Positions 6,586 to 13,584 of a stretch of 13,584 nt of DNA are shown here, in pieces (the first letter of the stretch is position 1; every line of letters begins with the position of its first letter). The notes under the pieces are model-generated. The model was not told where the DNA came from. It searched no databases and saw only the letters and a list, made by a program, of their open reading frames with translations. Location: positions 1 through 13,584 of the forward strand of contig DCYM01000014.1 in NCBI GenBank assembly GCA_002331465.1, read 5' to 3'. The position numbers and the translations under genes are program-made. The stretch comes from Candidatus Neomicrothrix sp. UBA2110. Its GTDB lineage: Bacteria > Actinomycetota > Acidimicrobiia > Acidimicrobiales > Poriferisodalaceae.

Positions 6586-7340
6586 TAGCGACCTTTCCAT
6601 TCTGGTTCGCGGCGTTCAAAAAACGCTTTGATGCCCTCTTTGCGATCTTCGCTCGCGAAAACTTCAGATCGAGCGTAGTCAGTGACCGACCAGCCAAGTT
6701 CGTCTCCGCTTGCAAGGATTCGTTCCATTGCCTGCACAGAGTGACGCGTGGAGGTGGGAGAGTTCGACGCGATCTCTTGGGCTAATGCGACAGCAACTTC
6801 TAACGCATGTCCAGGCTCGACGAGCCTGTTGATTAGGCCATACTGCAACGCCCGCTCCGCTGATAGCTCTTCACCCGTTAGCACTACCTCTTTCGCTACA
6901 TGCAATGGAAGAGACCGAAGGGCCCTGAAAAGCCCGCCACTGGTGGGCAACACACCGCGCTTAACTTCAGGCAGCCCCAAGCGAAGATTGGTCGAAGCGA
7001 CAATGAGGTCACAGCAAAACAATATTTCCATTCCTCCGCCAAGAGCCAGGCCCTCCGCCGCCGCTATGAGTGGCTTGACGCGACGCCGGCGAATTATGCC
7101 GTACTCGCCGCCACGATCCGACTTACCGCTTCCCTCTTTGAGGTCACTTCCGGCGGAGAACATGTCGATCCCACCCGTCAAAACCGCCACCCACTGGTCG
7201 GGATCGTCTTCAAATGAATCCAGTGCCTGATTGAGAGCAGCCGTCAGGTTGGGGTCAAACGCGTTTCGTTTGTCATGACGATGCAGGGTAATGACCGTTA
7301 TGTGGCCCTTTGTGTCGGTGTCAACAAGATCGGTTTCCAT
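6585..7340 (-). CDS. Enoyl-CoA hydratase/isomerase (crotonase) family protein
   Basis: The 251-residue protein carries the crotonase fold. The first oxyanion-hole strand is FSAGSDLKEG (61-70), the second is AEGLALGGGMEI (95-106) and CDLIVAS follows (110-116). Both glutamates of the hydratase pair are present: E125 in LGLPEVKRGVLP and E151 in AKEVVLTGE. That supports hydration of a 2-enoyl-CoA or a related step, as in beta-oxidation-like breakdown. The C-terminus EDRKEGIKAFFERREP is typical. An arginine run (RRRRV, 84-88) lies before the second strand. I prefer the ATG at 7340; a TTG at 7364 would add eight residues. It is cotranscribed with the CMD-family gene and divergent from the exporter. 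Confidence 0.9.
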   Translation of the reverse strand: METDLVDTDTKGHITVITLHRHDKRNAFDPNLTAALNQALDSFEDDPDQWVAVLTGGIDMFSAGSDLKEGSGKSDRGGEYGIIRRRRVKPLIAAAEGLALGGGMEILFCCDLIVASTNLRLGLPEVKRGVLPTSGGLFRALRSLPLHVAKEVVLTGEELSAERALQYGLINRLVEPGHALEVAVALAQEIASNSPTSTRHSVQAMERILASGDELGWSVTDYARSEVFASEDRKEGIKAFFERREPEWKGR

Positions 7341-7425
7341 ATTGTTCCCACTAGCGTTCGTCAAAGCACTTTTAGAGACGGCCGCAGCGTACCCTCAAGC
7401 CGGTGAATGACGCCCGGTTGGATCA

Positions 7426-7446
7426 GCGAACCCCAATGGTGTTCGC
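7426..7446. promoter_or_regulatory. 21-base near-perfect palindrome, candidate operator
   Basis: GCGAAC (7426-7431) and GTTCGC (7441-7446) enclose one mismatch and then CCA-A-TGG, making an odd palindrome with 10-base arms and a single mismatched pair. It lies 28 bases before the ATG at 7475 of the exporter gene. If the exporter starts there, the site sits in its promoter or leader; if it starts at 7403, the site is in coding sequence. The arms resemble those of the repeat at 2251-2270. Confidence 0.4.
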
Positions 7447-7474
7447 GGTGCGACACGGCGAGCGCTCATCGCAT

Positions 7475-8860
7475 ATGGGGAAACCGCGGCCAGTTCGGCC
7501 GTATTTCGCCCTAGCAACTGGCTCTCTTGCCTTCGTGCTCGGTACGGTAAATGTGACAGTTTCCAACGTCGCATTTCCCGAGATAGTGCGGTCGTTTCCT
7601 GGTGTCAGTACCGGCATGACCGGCTGGATTATTGCGGGCTACTCACTGGCTTTTGCCACGACCATGTTGGCTGGAGGTCGCCTCGCCGACCGTTATGGGC
7701 GGTTGACGATATTTCGCATCGGATTGTTCGGCCTGCTCCTAGGCGCGTTAGGAGCTGGTCTCGCCCCAAACCCATTAATCCTCGTGTTGGCAAGGGCACT
7801 CCAGGGCATGTTCGGAGCGCTCACGGTGCCTTCCTCTCTCGCTCTGGTACTTCCACAGTTTCCCCAAGCAAAGCAAGCCAGCGTGATCGGGCTCTGGGCC
7901 GCAGCTGGAATGTTTGCTTCTGGACTATCACCAGGTTTTGCAGCATTCGTGCTCGAAATCAGTTCCTGGCGATGGGTGTATTTGGTGCTCGTCCCGATCA
8001 TTGGCTTGGGGCTGCTTGGCGCCAAATTCTTCTTGAAAGAAACCGCCGAGCCGTCAACAAAGCAGTCGCTGGATCTCCTCGGTGTTTTGATGGGCAGCGG
8101 GTCCGTATTTTTACTGGTTCTTGGAACCCTCCAAGGGAGGGCATGGGGCTGGGTTTCTCCGTACACCTTGGCCTGTTTTGTGGGCGCAGCACTACTGCTC
8201 CCAGTATTTATCCGCCGATCATCCAATCATCCAGAGCCCTTGTTCGATCCAGCCTTGTTTCGTATTCGCTCCTTTACCGTTTCCAACATCGCGGTGACCT
8301 TCGCCATGGTTGGCGCATTCACTAGCTGGTTCTTATGGCCTCTTTTCCTCACAGAAATTTGGGGGTACAGCAAAACAAAGGTCGGATTGGCTTTCACGCC
8401 ATCCCCAGTAATTTCTGCTGCCGTCGCTGTCATGGGTGGGCGCTGGGCGGACAAGCACGGGTTCCGAGGAATAATGTCGCTTGCTTCCTTAACTGGAACT
8501 GCAGGCTTCTTTTGGCTGTACTTTCTCCTCGACGAGGAACTCGAGTACTGGCTCGCCTTTTTTCCAGCTTCAGTCCTGTTTGGACTCGGCATGGGAATCC
8601 TCGCTAGTCAGCTCAACAGCGCAGCACTACGCGATATTCCTGCCGGGTCCATTGCTACCGCGAACGGCATACATCAAAGCCTCCGGTACGCAGTCGGAGG
8701 CATGGGGGTGGCTGTAGCAATCACCGTATTAAACGGGACACACACAGTTGCGCGATACGACCTCATGTGGCTCGTACTGGGAGTACTGCAGTTGCTGGTT
8801 GCACCGCTTATGTGGTTTCTGTATCCACGCGAACAACTTCCGAGGCGAGCTTCACCCTAA
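7475..8860 (+). CDS. MFS exporter, DHA2 (EmrB/QacA-like) family
   Basis: From the ATG at 7475 the protein has 461 residues and about 14 hydrophobic segments, as in proton-coupled drug or metabolite exporters of the DHA2 family. The first segment starts at YFALATGSLAFVLGTVNVTV. The loop motif GGRLADRYGR (residues 67-76 from this start) is clear, followed by RALQGMFGA and SSWRWVYLVLVP. The usual glycine-rich motif C before SWRW is altered to SPGFAAFV. A second cytoplasmic loop GGRWADKHGF starts the C-terminal half. The frame extends to a GTG at 7403, adding 24 residues; neither start has a good ribosome binding site. I favour 7475 because the N-terminus is then conventional and a palindrome falls in the upstream region. 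A methyltransferase gene follows 18 bases downstream. Confidence 0.9.
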   Translation: MGKPRPVRPYFALATGSLAFVLGTVNVTVSNVAFPEIVRSFPGVSTGMTGWIIAGYSLAFATTMLAGGRLADRYGRLTIFRIGLFGLLLGALGAGLAPNPLILVLARALQGMFGALTVPSSLALVLPQFPQAKQASVIGLWAAAGMFASGLSPGFAAFVLEISSWRWVYLVLVPIIGLGLLGAKFFLKETAEPSTKQSLDLLGVLMGSGSVFLLVLGTLQGRAWGWVSPYTLACFVGAALLLPVFIRRSSNHPEPLFDPALFRIRSFTVSNIAVTFAMVGAFTSWFLWPLFLTEIWGYSKTKVGLAFTPSPVISAAVAVMGGRWADKHGFRGIMSLASLTGTAGFFWLYFLLDEELEYWLAFFPASVLFGLGMGILASQLNSAALRDIPAGSIATANGIHQSLRYAVGGMGVAVAITVLNGTHTVARYDLMWLVLGVLQLLVAPLMWFLYPREQLPRRASP

Positions 8861-8878
8861 TCATGGAACAATTTAGTT

Positions 8879-9949
8879 ATGGCTGAAATCGACGTGACAT
8901 ACGACAAAGACAAAGCGCGTGCCTTTACCCAAACAATGCTTGGAATCATGAACGGCGGCGCTCTGTCGCTCATGATGAGCATCGGACACAAAACGGGGTT
9001 GTTCGACGCGATGGACGGAGCGGAGCCGGCTTCTTCGACTGACATCGCAGAACAAAGCGGGCTCAGTGAGCGCTACGTCCGCGAATGGCTTTCGGCCATG
9101 GCTTGCGGCGGCGTCATCAACTACAACTCCACGACGGACCAGTTCCAGCTTCCCGCTGAACATGCTGGTTTGTTAACCAGAAGAAGTGGTCCTCTCAATC
9201 TGACAGTTCCGATGCAACAAATCGGATTGCTAGCCGAAGTCGAAGCCGACATAGTCGAAGCTTTCCAATCCGGCGGGGGCGTTCCTTACGACAAATTCCC
9301 GCGCTTCCAAGCCCTCATGTCCGAAACCAGCGGCAATAGGTTCGACCGCACATTGATCGACCAAATCGTGCCGCTATTGGGCATCAACGATCAACTAACA
9401 AGTGGGATCGATATGGCCGACGTCGGCTGCGGTAGCGGGAAGGCTCTAGGCATCCTCGGTTCGGCATATCCAAACAGCCGGTTCGTTGGTTTTGATGTTT
9501 CCGAAGGGGGCATAGCAGCAGCTCGCGAAAATTCCGCAGGGCTAGATAACGTGACTTTCGAGTTATGCGACGCAGCTCAACTCGATGCCAGTGACCGTTT
9601 CCACGTGGTGACCACCTTCGATGCAATCCACGATCAAGCTCACCCCATGGCAGTTCTGGAAGGCGTTAATCGCATGCTTCGTAGCGGTGGCACGTATCTC
9701 TGCGTTGAGCCGAAGGCTTCCAGTCTTCTGGAAGAAAATATGCAAGACCCCATGGCCCCGTTCATGTACACAGTGTCGACCATGCACTGCATGACCGTTT
9801 CCCTGGCTTACGGCGGTGAAGGGCTCGGCACAGCGTGGGGTCATCAGACCGCGACTGAATATCTGACTGCCGCCGGCTTCGCAGACATCGAAATCACCGG
9901 TGTCCGCGACGATAGATCCAACAACTATTTCCTCAGCAAAAAGCCGTAA
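8879..9949 (+). CDS. Class I SAM-dependent methyltransferase with N-terminal winged helix (Rv2258c-like)
   Basis: The 356-residue protein has two parts. Residues 18-105 form a dimerisation and winged-helix region (KTGLFDAMD, TDIAEQSGLSERYVREWLSAMACGGVI), as in small-molecule methyltransferases and Mycobacterium Rv2258c. Residues 175-356 form the Rossmann domain, with SAM motif I DVGCGSG (181-187), the acidic residue in FVGFDVS (D206), the CDAAQL strand (230-235) and FDAIHDQ (247-253). An LCVEPKA strand and a lid rich in Met and Phe (about 285-310) follow. It would methylate a small molecule, possibly one handled by the exporter whose gene ends 18 bases upstream; this link is inference. The gene ends tail to tail with the VOC gene, only 6 bases apart. 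Confidence 0.85.
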   Translation: MAEIDVTYDKDKARAFTQTMLGIMNGGALSLMMSIGHKTGLFDAMDGAEPASSTDIAEQSGLSERYVREWLSAMACGGVINYNSTTDQFQLPAEHAGLLTRRSGPLNLTVPMQQIGLLAEVEADIVEAFQSGGGVPYDKFPRFQALMSETSGNRFDRTLIDQIVPLLGINDQLTSGIDMADVGCGSGKALGILGSAYPNSRFVGFDVSEGGIAAARENSAGLDNVTFELCDAAQLDASDRFHVVTTFDAIHDQAHPMAVLEGVNRMLRSGGTYLCVEPKASSLLEENMQDPMAPFMYTVSTMHCMTVSLAYGGEGLGTAWGHQTATEYLTAAGFADIEITGVRDDRSNNYFLSKKP

Positions 9950-9955
9950 CGGAAT

Positions 9956-10477
9956 TTAGCTTTCGCCTTGGCGAACTAGTTCCTCTTCAGGCACGCCCGC
10001 ATCAAATCGTTCGACTAACTCGTCCGCGTCGAACAACACTCCAATAGGGTTCGCCTCAAAAATTGGACCGTTCATGAAGTCAACCGCTTCTTGTGCGTCA
10101 GTAAAGTTCTCGACCTGCAGTTCGATGCGATTGCCATCTGGGTCGCTGTAATACATCGAGGTTGTCATACCGTGATTAATTGTCCTCTGAGGCACAATTC
10201 CTTGGTCGCGTAGGCGTACGTAGGTGGACAGCAAGTCTTCGAGGTTCTCATAGGTGAACGCCACGTGATCAACGCCGTTGCTCTCAGGTTCGGGACCGCT
10301 TTTAAACCCGCGATCTATGAAAGCGATCCGGTGGTGCTCATCATCGAACGTGGCGAAGGAAATCATTTTGTTGCGATGCACTACCCGCGCTTCGAGCACT
10401 GAGCAGTACCAGTTGGCCAAACGATCAATGTCACTTGTGCGTAAAACAAAATGTGCGAGCTTGGCGGGTTTAGCCAT
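9956..10477 (-). CDS. VOC-superfamily protein (glyoxalase/extradiol dioxygenase fold)
   Basis: The 173-residue protein has two beta-alpha-beta-beta-beta modules of the vicinal oxygen chelate fold: AHFVLRTSDIDRLANWYCSV (8-27) and GVDHVAFTYENLEDLLSTY (68-86), ending in SDPDGNRIELQVENF (111-125). The candidate metal ligands H9, H71 and E119 are all present, so it is probably a metal enzyme such as an extradiol-type dioxygenase, lyase or glyoxalase. After residue 125 a tail of about 48 residues (including GPIFEANPIGVLFDADELV) resembles that of catechol-dioxygenase-like proteins. The ribosome binding site AGGAGG is 5 bases before the ATG. It follows ThrH by 17 bases, so the two are one operon. Confidence 0.88.
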   Translation of the reverse strand: MAKPAKLAHFVLRTSDIDRLANWYCSVLEARVVHRNKMISFATFDDEHHRIAFIDRGFKSGPEPESNGVDHVAFTYENLEDLLSTYVRLRDQGIVPQRTINHGMTTSMYYSDPDGNRIELQVENFTDAQEAVDFMNGPIFEANPIGVLFDADELVERFDAGVPEEELVRQGES

Positions 10478-10494
10478 GCTGTCCTCCTATGTCG

Positions 10495-11100
10495 CTAGTT
10501 GCCTGCGGAGAAGTCAATCCATTCAGTAAGTTCATCGTAGGCCTCTAGGGACACTAAGTCCGGATATTTGTCTGGAAGGCCCGGCGCCGCCCGGAACAGG
10601 CATCCAGCTTCTGCTTGTTGCAACATGTTGATGTCGTTGTGAGAGTCACCGACTGCGGTGATGTGGTAGCCCAATTCTTGGTAGCCAAGCACCGCTCGCC
10701 GTTTAGCGTCCTCAACCCTAGGAACAAAGCGTGTGATCTGTCCGGCTTCAACAATTAACCGGTGGCACAACAGGTGTGGATATCCCAATTGCGTCACGAA
10801 ATGATCCGCGAATTGCTCAAATGTGTCGGACAACAGCACTACTTGGTAGTTCCGCCGTAAACCATCCAGGAAAGCACGTGATCCTTCCAAAACATCTAAC
10901 TCTGAGATGACATCACGGATGAGCGACAGCGGGATCTTGTATTCATCGAGGATGGCAATTCGCCTGTTCATCAGTTTCTGATAGTTCGGTTCCTCGCGTG
11001 TGGTGCGCCGTAGCTCGGAAATCCCGGTACGCGATGCCACAGCAATCCAAATCTCCGGAGTTACGACACCCTCCATATCTAACGCGATTATTCGTTGCAA
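10495..11100 (-). CDS. thrH: ThrH-like HAD phosphatase (phosphoserine phosphatase / homoserine phosphotransferase)
   Basis: The 201-residue protein follows the ThrH sequence closely. Motif I is ALDMEGVVTPEIW (6-18), with DxE in place of the DxD of most HAD phosphatases, as in Pseudomonas ThrH. Motif II is LLSDTF (89-94), the conserved lysine is in DAKRRAV (K133) and motif III is GDSHNDINML (151-160). ThrH removes phosphate from phosphoserine and can pass it to homoserine, linking serine and threonine synthesis. The start is uncertain: TTG at 11100 has AAAGG 10 bases upstream and gives the family length; GTG at 11118 would add six residues without a good ribosome binding site. It is transcribed with the VOC gene and divergent from the desaturase operon. 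Confidence 0.85.
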   Translation of the reverse strand: MQRIIALDMEGVVTPEIWIAVASRTGISELRRTTREEPNYQKLMNRRIAILDEYKIPLSLIRDVISELDVLEGSRAFLDGLRRNYQVVLLSDTFEQFADHFVTQLGYPHLLCHRLIVEAGQITRFVPRVEDAKRRAVLGYQELGYHITAVGDSHNDINMLQQAEAGCLFRAAPGLPDKYPDLVSLEAYDELTEWIDFSAGN

Positions 11101-11139
11101 GAACAGACAGCCTTTCACTTAGTGAGGGTGTGATAGCAA

Positions 11140-11168
11140 CCCAAATGGTAGAAACCACTACCGTTGGG
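11140..11168. promoter_or_regulatory. Two-tier inverted repeat directly before the desaturase start
   Basis: CCCAA (11140-11144) pairs with TTGGG (11164-11168), and inside it GGTAG (11147-11151) pairs with CTACC (11158-11162) around AAACCA. The structure ends two bases before the ATG at 11171, where no Shine-Dalgarno sequence is visible. It also lies in the short gap between the divergent ThrH and desaturase starts. It could be an operator shared by both units or an RNA hairpin at the start codon. Confidence 0.4.
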
Positions 11169-11170
11169 CT

Positions 11171-12160
11171 ATGAGTAAAGCTCCGACTCACGAAGCTCTT
11201 GTCGAGACGATGACAGGTGGCATGGTTTCGTCGCCCGCAGCGTTTGCTGGTACTGACGTCTGCAGACCCGATGGCAAGCCGTTTCCAGAGCTTCGCGCAG
11301 AGCTTCGCTCGATCAGTGACCTACGGAACTTGTGGGCTTGCCTATCTTCGCTCGCCTTGCCCATTGCCATTCTCGCCGGAGCGTTTTACCTCGACCATTG
11401 GACGGCAACTCTTGCCGCCATTCCACTAATGGGCGTTGTTCAAAATCGGATGTTCATTCTTCATCATGAGGGAGCGCATCGCCTTTTATTTTCCAATCGA
11501 AGATTGAACGATCTCCTTGGAGTAACAATCTTTGGCTGGTTGTCGTTCGGAACTGGTACTCACGCATACCGTCGGGCACACGCCCATCACCATCGCGATG
11601 AATTCGGACCCAAGGAACCTGACTTCCTCCTTTATGCGCTCTACCCGATAACTCGGGAATCGATGCGGCGAAAACTCCGTCGGGACAGCACCGGTGTTTC
11701 TGCGTATAGAACGTTACGTCCGCGACTAACTGGTCTATTTCAACGGCGTTACTGGGCGAACAGTTTTCGCTTTTACCTCGGGCAGCTGATTGTTTTTTCT
11801 CTTTTTACAGTTTTTGGCCACCCATGGGCGTATCTCTTCTTGTGGGTGCTGCCTTTTGCAACCGCGTACCAAGTTCTCAACCGCCTCAGAGGAATTGCTG
11901 AGCATGGGGGAATGACGCGGTCTTTTGATCGTCGAAACACTGCTCACCATGTCAAGCAGGGCTTGATTGCTCGAGTAATTCTCGTGCCACACGGTGTCGG
12001 CCACCACCTCGCGCATCACGTTGATAGTGGAATTCCGTTCCGAAATTTACCCAAATTGACCCAGATCCTCGAAGAAGAGGGTTACATCACACCTGAAATA
12101 ACATGGCCTAACTATCGCTCCCTCTGGAAAGAACTCTTCAGTGGGGGCGTCGCCAAGTGA
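11171..12160 (+). CDS. Membrane fatty-acid-desaturase family di-iron enzyme
   Basis: The 329-residue protein has the three histidine clusters of membrane di-iron desaturases and hydroxylases: HHEGAH (98-103), HAHHH (137-141) and HHLAHH (278-283), plus an extra IAEHGG (242-247) that often supplies a further ligand. Hydrophobic stretches at about 56-73, 79-97 (running into the first histidine cluster), 115-128 and 202-234 give the usual hairpins, with the histidines on the cytoplasmic face. The family uses O2 and electrons from a ferredoxin- or cytochrome-type donor to desaturate or hydroxylate lipid-like or terpenoid substrates. No donor gene is seen here. The soluble N-terminus (1-50) is longer than strictly needed. 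It opens an operon; its stop lies 7 bases before the start of the MetE-like gene. Confidence 0.88.
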   Translation: MSKAPTHEALVETMTGGMVSSPAAFAGTDVCRPDGKPFPELRAELRSISDLRNLWACLSSLALPIAILAGAFYLDHWTATLAAIPLMGVVQNRMFILHHEGAHRLLFSNRRLNDLLGVTIFGWLSFGTGTHAYRRAHAHHHRDEFGPKEPDFLLYALYPITRESMRRKLRRDSTGVSAYRTLRPRLTGLFQRRYWANSFRFYLGQLIVFSLFTVFGHPWAYLFLWVLPFATAYQVLNRLRGIAEHGGMTRSFDRRNTAHHVKQGLIARVILVPHGVGHHLAHHVDSGIPFRNLPKLTQILEEEGYITPEITWPNYRSLWKELFSGGVAK

Positions 12161-12167
12161 TCAACGC

Positions 12168-13169
12168 ATGACTATCCGGACAACATGCGTCGGTTCATGG
12201 CCGATCCCCTTCGGGCTGCGGCTCGCTCTCAAAAGTTATTATGCCGGGACATTCACCGACGGTGAAGCGGACGGACTTCTCAGTCGTGCGGCACGCATCG
12301 CTATGGACGAAATGATCGCATGCGGCGTCGATCAAATCACGGGTGGCGAGGTGTGGGGGCCAGATTTCGTCCACCATGTACCGCCGAGGCTCGCGGGTCT
12401 CGAAACTCTGCAACGCCGAGATCCAGCTAAGGGCTACCAGGGAATCGGTCGATATCGAATCATTGGTGATGTGTCCGCTCCTATAGGCACGGGCCATGCC
12501 TTGGGATTTCGACGTGAACGCAAGATTGAACCTCGACTCGACAAGGGCGCTGTGCCCAGCCCTCGAACCATGACACTCGGATTAGAGACAGACCCGCGAA
12601 TCGAAGAGCAACTGCCGAACTACATCAGGATTGTTAAAGCCGAAGTCAAGGACATGGTTAAAGCTGGTGCAAGCGAGATACAGCTTGATGCCCCAGCAGA
12701 AGCGATGGCTCTGGCTAACGGCACACATCAAGCCGATCAACTTGTTGATTCTTTAACTTCACCATTTGACGGGCTATCTGGCATCACTCGAACGGTTCAT
12801 TTTTGTTTAGGTGATATTTCTCGAAAAGCTGGCACCGAAGTCCAAAATTTGGTTTCGTTAATGCCACTTTTCCAAGCCCTAGACGGCTTTATTGACCGAG
12901 CCCACATTGAGTGCAGCCACGCCGGTCAATGGTCTGACCGCGCCCTCCTCGCCGAAATTCCACCCTCAATTGAAATTGTCGCTGGAATTGCGGACGTAAA
13001 ACGCGAACCTCAATCCGTGTCCGAGCTCAGTGATCGAATCGCCGCCCTCCTAGACGTCGTCGACGAAGACAGATTGTTGTTATCAACCTCCTGTGGTTGT
13101 GGTCGCGTCCCACATGATGAAGCGATCCGGTTGCTGCGAAATCTCGTGAAAGCAGCTGGAGGTGAGTGA
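12168..13169 (+). CDS. MetE C-domain-like (core-MetE) zinc methyltransferase
   Basis: The 333-residue protein corresponds to the catalytic C-terminal barrel of cobalamin-independent methionine synthase, without the N-terminal half. It starts with TTCVGSWP (5-12), as such proteins do. Zinc ligands are placed at H211 and C213 (HFCLGD), E248 (HIECSHAG) and C309 or C311 (STSCGCG), allowing methyl transfer to a thiol. The usual IQxDEPA motif reads IQLDAPAEA (171-179), losing the glutamate, so the methyl donor or thiol substrate may differ from methyl-folate and homocysteine. I use the ATG at 12168, 7 bases after the desaturase stop; a GTG at 12141 would overlap that gene. Stand-alone core-MetE proteins vary in function, so methionine synthesis is not assured. 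Confidence 0.82.
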   Translation: MTIRTTCVGSWPIPFGLRLALKSYYAGTFTDGEADGLLSRAARIAMDEMIACGVDQITGGEVWGPDFVHHVPPRLAGLETLQRRDPAKGYQGIGRYRIIGDVSAPIGTGHALGFRRERKIEPRLDKGAVPSPRTMTLGLETDPRIEEQLPNYIRIVKAEVKDMVKAGASEIQLDAPAEAMALANGTHQADQLVDSLTSPFDGLSGITRTVHFCLGDISRKAGTEVQNLVSLMPLFQALDGFIDRAHIECSHAGQWSDRALLAEIPPSIEIVAGIADVKREPQSVSELSDRIAALLDVVDEDRLLLSTSCGCGRVPHDEAIRLLRNLVKAAGGE

Positions 13170-13173
13170 CTCG

Positions 13174-13584
13174 TTGAACCTCGGGATGCGTTACGGGTGG
13201 GTCGGTCTCGACTCTGAATCCCCGCAGCTGCAGCGACAAAGAGAGCTACTCGCCCACAAGAATGGTATTACGGGGCTCGAAATCGTCACGCCCGACCGCG
13301 TCCAAGACGCAAAGCGAATTTTTTATCGGGACGGGTTTGTAGTGGTCAGCGAAGCGCTAACCGGCCCACAACTCCGAACAGCACGTGACGGGTGCGCTCG
13401 AGTTATCGCTGAAATTATGACGATTGACACCGAGAGGCAAGGCAACCGTGGCTCGCACCGCTATAGCTTGGGATCTGCCAGCAAAAGCGGCCATCAGGTC
13501 CATCAATCAGAGTGGGCGATGCTTATCGACCTGCCCACGGTCACTCCCATCCTCGAAGCCATCTTCGAATCTCCTGATTACATC
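13174..13584 (+). CDS. Phytanoyl-CoA dioxygenase (PhyH)-like protein, C-terminus cut by window edge
   Basis: The frame is open to the right edge and gives 137 residues. IFYRDGFVVVSEALTGPQL (about 50-68) is the typical N-terminal strand and helix of PhyH-type Fe(II)/2-oxoglutarate dioxygenases (YxxDGFVVV). The metal-binding HxD and distal His lie beyond the window, so activity cannot be judged. The TTG at 13174 is preferred because GGAGGTG (13158-13164), within the end of the MetE-like gene, stands 9 bases before it. A GTG at 13162 has no spacing to a ribosome binding site, and an ATG at 13186 is too far from it. The tight junction indicates translational coupling with the MetE-like gene. Confidence 0.7.
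   Translation, partial: MNLGMRYGWVGLDSESPQLQRQRELLAHKNGITGLEIVTPDRVQDAKRIFYRDGFVVVSEALTGPQLRTARDGCARVIAEIMTIDTERQGNRGSHRYSLGSASKSGHQVHQSEWAMLIDLPTVTPILEAIFESPDYI

Overview
The window is moderate-GC bacterial DNA with dense, mostly metabolic genes and no rRNA, tRNA, insertion sequence or CRISPR array that I can see. The gene repertoire is the kind found in aerobic marine Actinobacteriota (Acidimicrobiia-like) or SAR202-type Chloroflexota: a tandem CaiB/BaiF CoA-transferase, a stand-alone carboxyltransferase, an FrnE-like DsbA, crotonase and carboxymuconolactone-decarboxylase proteins, a DHA2-type exporter, a winged-helix methyltransferase and a PhyH dioxygenase. That assignment is inference from gene content only and is weak. 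Both ends of the window cut through genes.

Layout. Position 1-1961 (minus) is a long, uninterrupted tandem CoA-transferase III gene running off the left edge. A divergent 334-base gap with a strong inverted repeat leads to a small DUF3303-like gene (plus, 2296-2589) that ends in a probable terminator. After a gene-poor convergent gap come, on the minus strand and transcribed from 5386 downwards, a DsbA/FrnE-like thiol oxidoreductase, a possible 45-residue ORF and an acyl-CoA carboxyltransferase. Divergent from these is a small dimeric alpha/beta-barrel protein (5541-5876). A minus-strand pair, enoyl-CoA hydratase followed by a CMD-family protein, overlaps as TAATG. It faces away from a plus-strand pair, an MFS exporter and a methyltransferase. 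A minus-strand pair (ThrH then a VOC protein) is divergent from a plus-strand operon of desaturase, MetE-core-like protein and PhyH-like dioxygenase, the last running off the right edge.

Main result. The DsbA/FrnE-like gene is a strong selenoprotein candidate. A reading frame from an ATG at 5386 is broken only by one TGA (5341-5339), exactly at the first cysteine of the expected CPWC redox motif. It reads through to give U-P-W-C and a family-typical length of 214 residues. An ordinary gene call would start at a GTG just after it and lose the active site. A weak SECIS-like hairpin lies where bacterial SECIS elements occur.

How the genes may work together. The left two thirds look like CoA-thioester catabolism (CoA transfer, carboxylation, hydration) with redox and detoxification functions. 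The right third combines methyl transfer, desaturation and oxygenation enzymes in two divergent operons, which could form one small pathway; its substrate cannot be read from the sequence. Several divergent gaps hold inverted repeats that could be operators. Two of them, ahead of the DUF3303-like gene and ahead of the exporter, share CGAAC/GTTCG arms.
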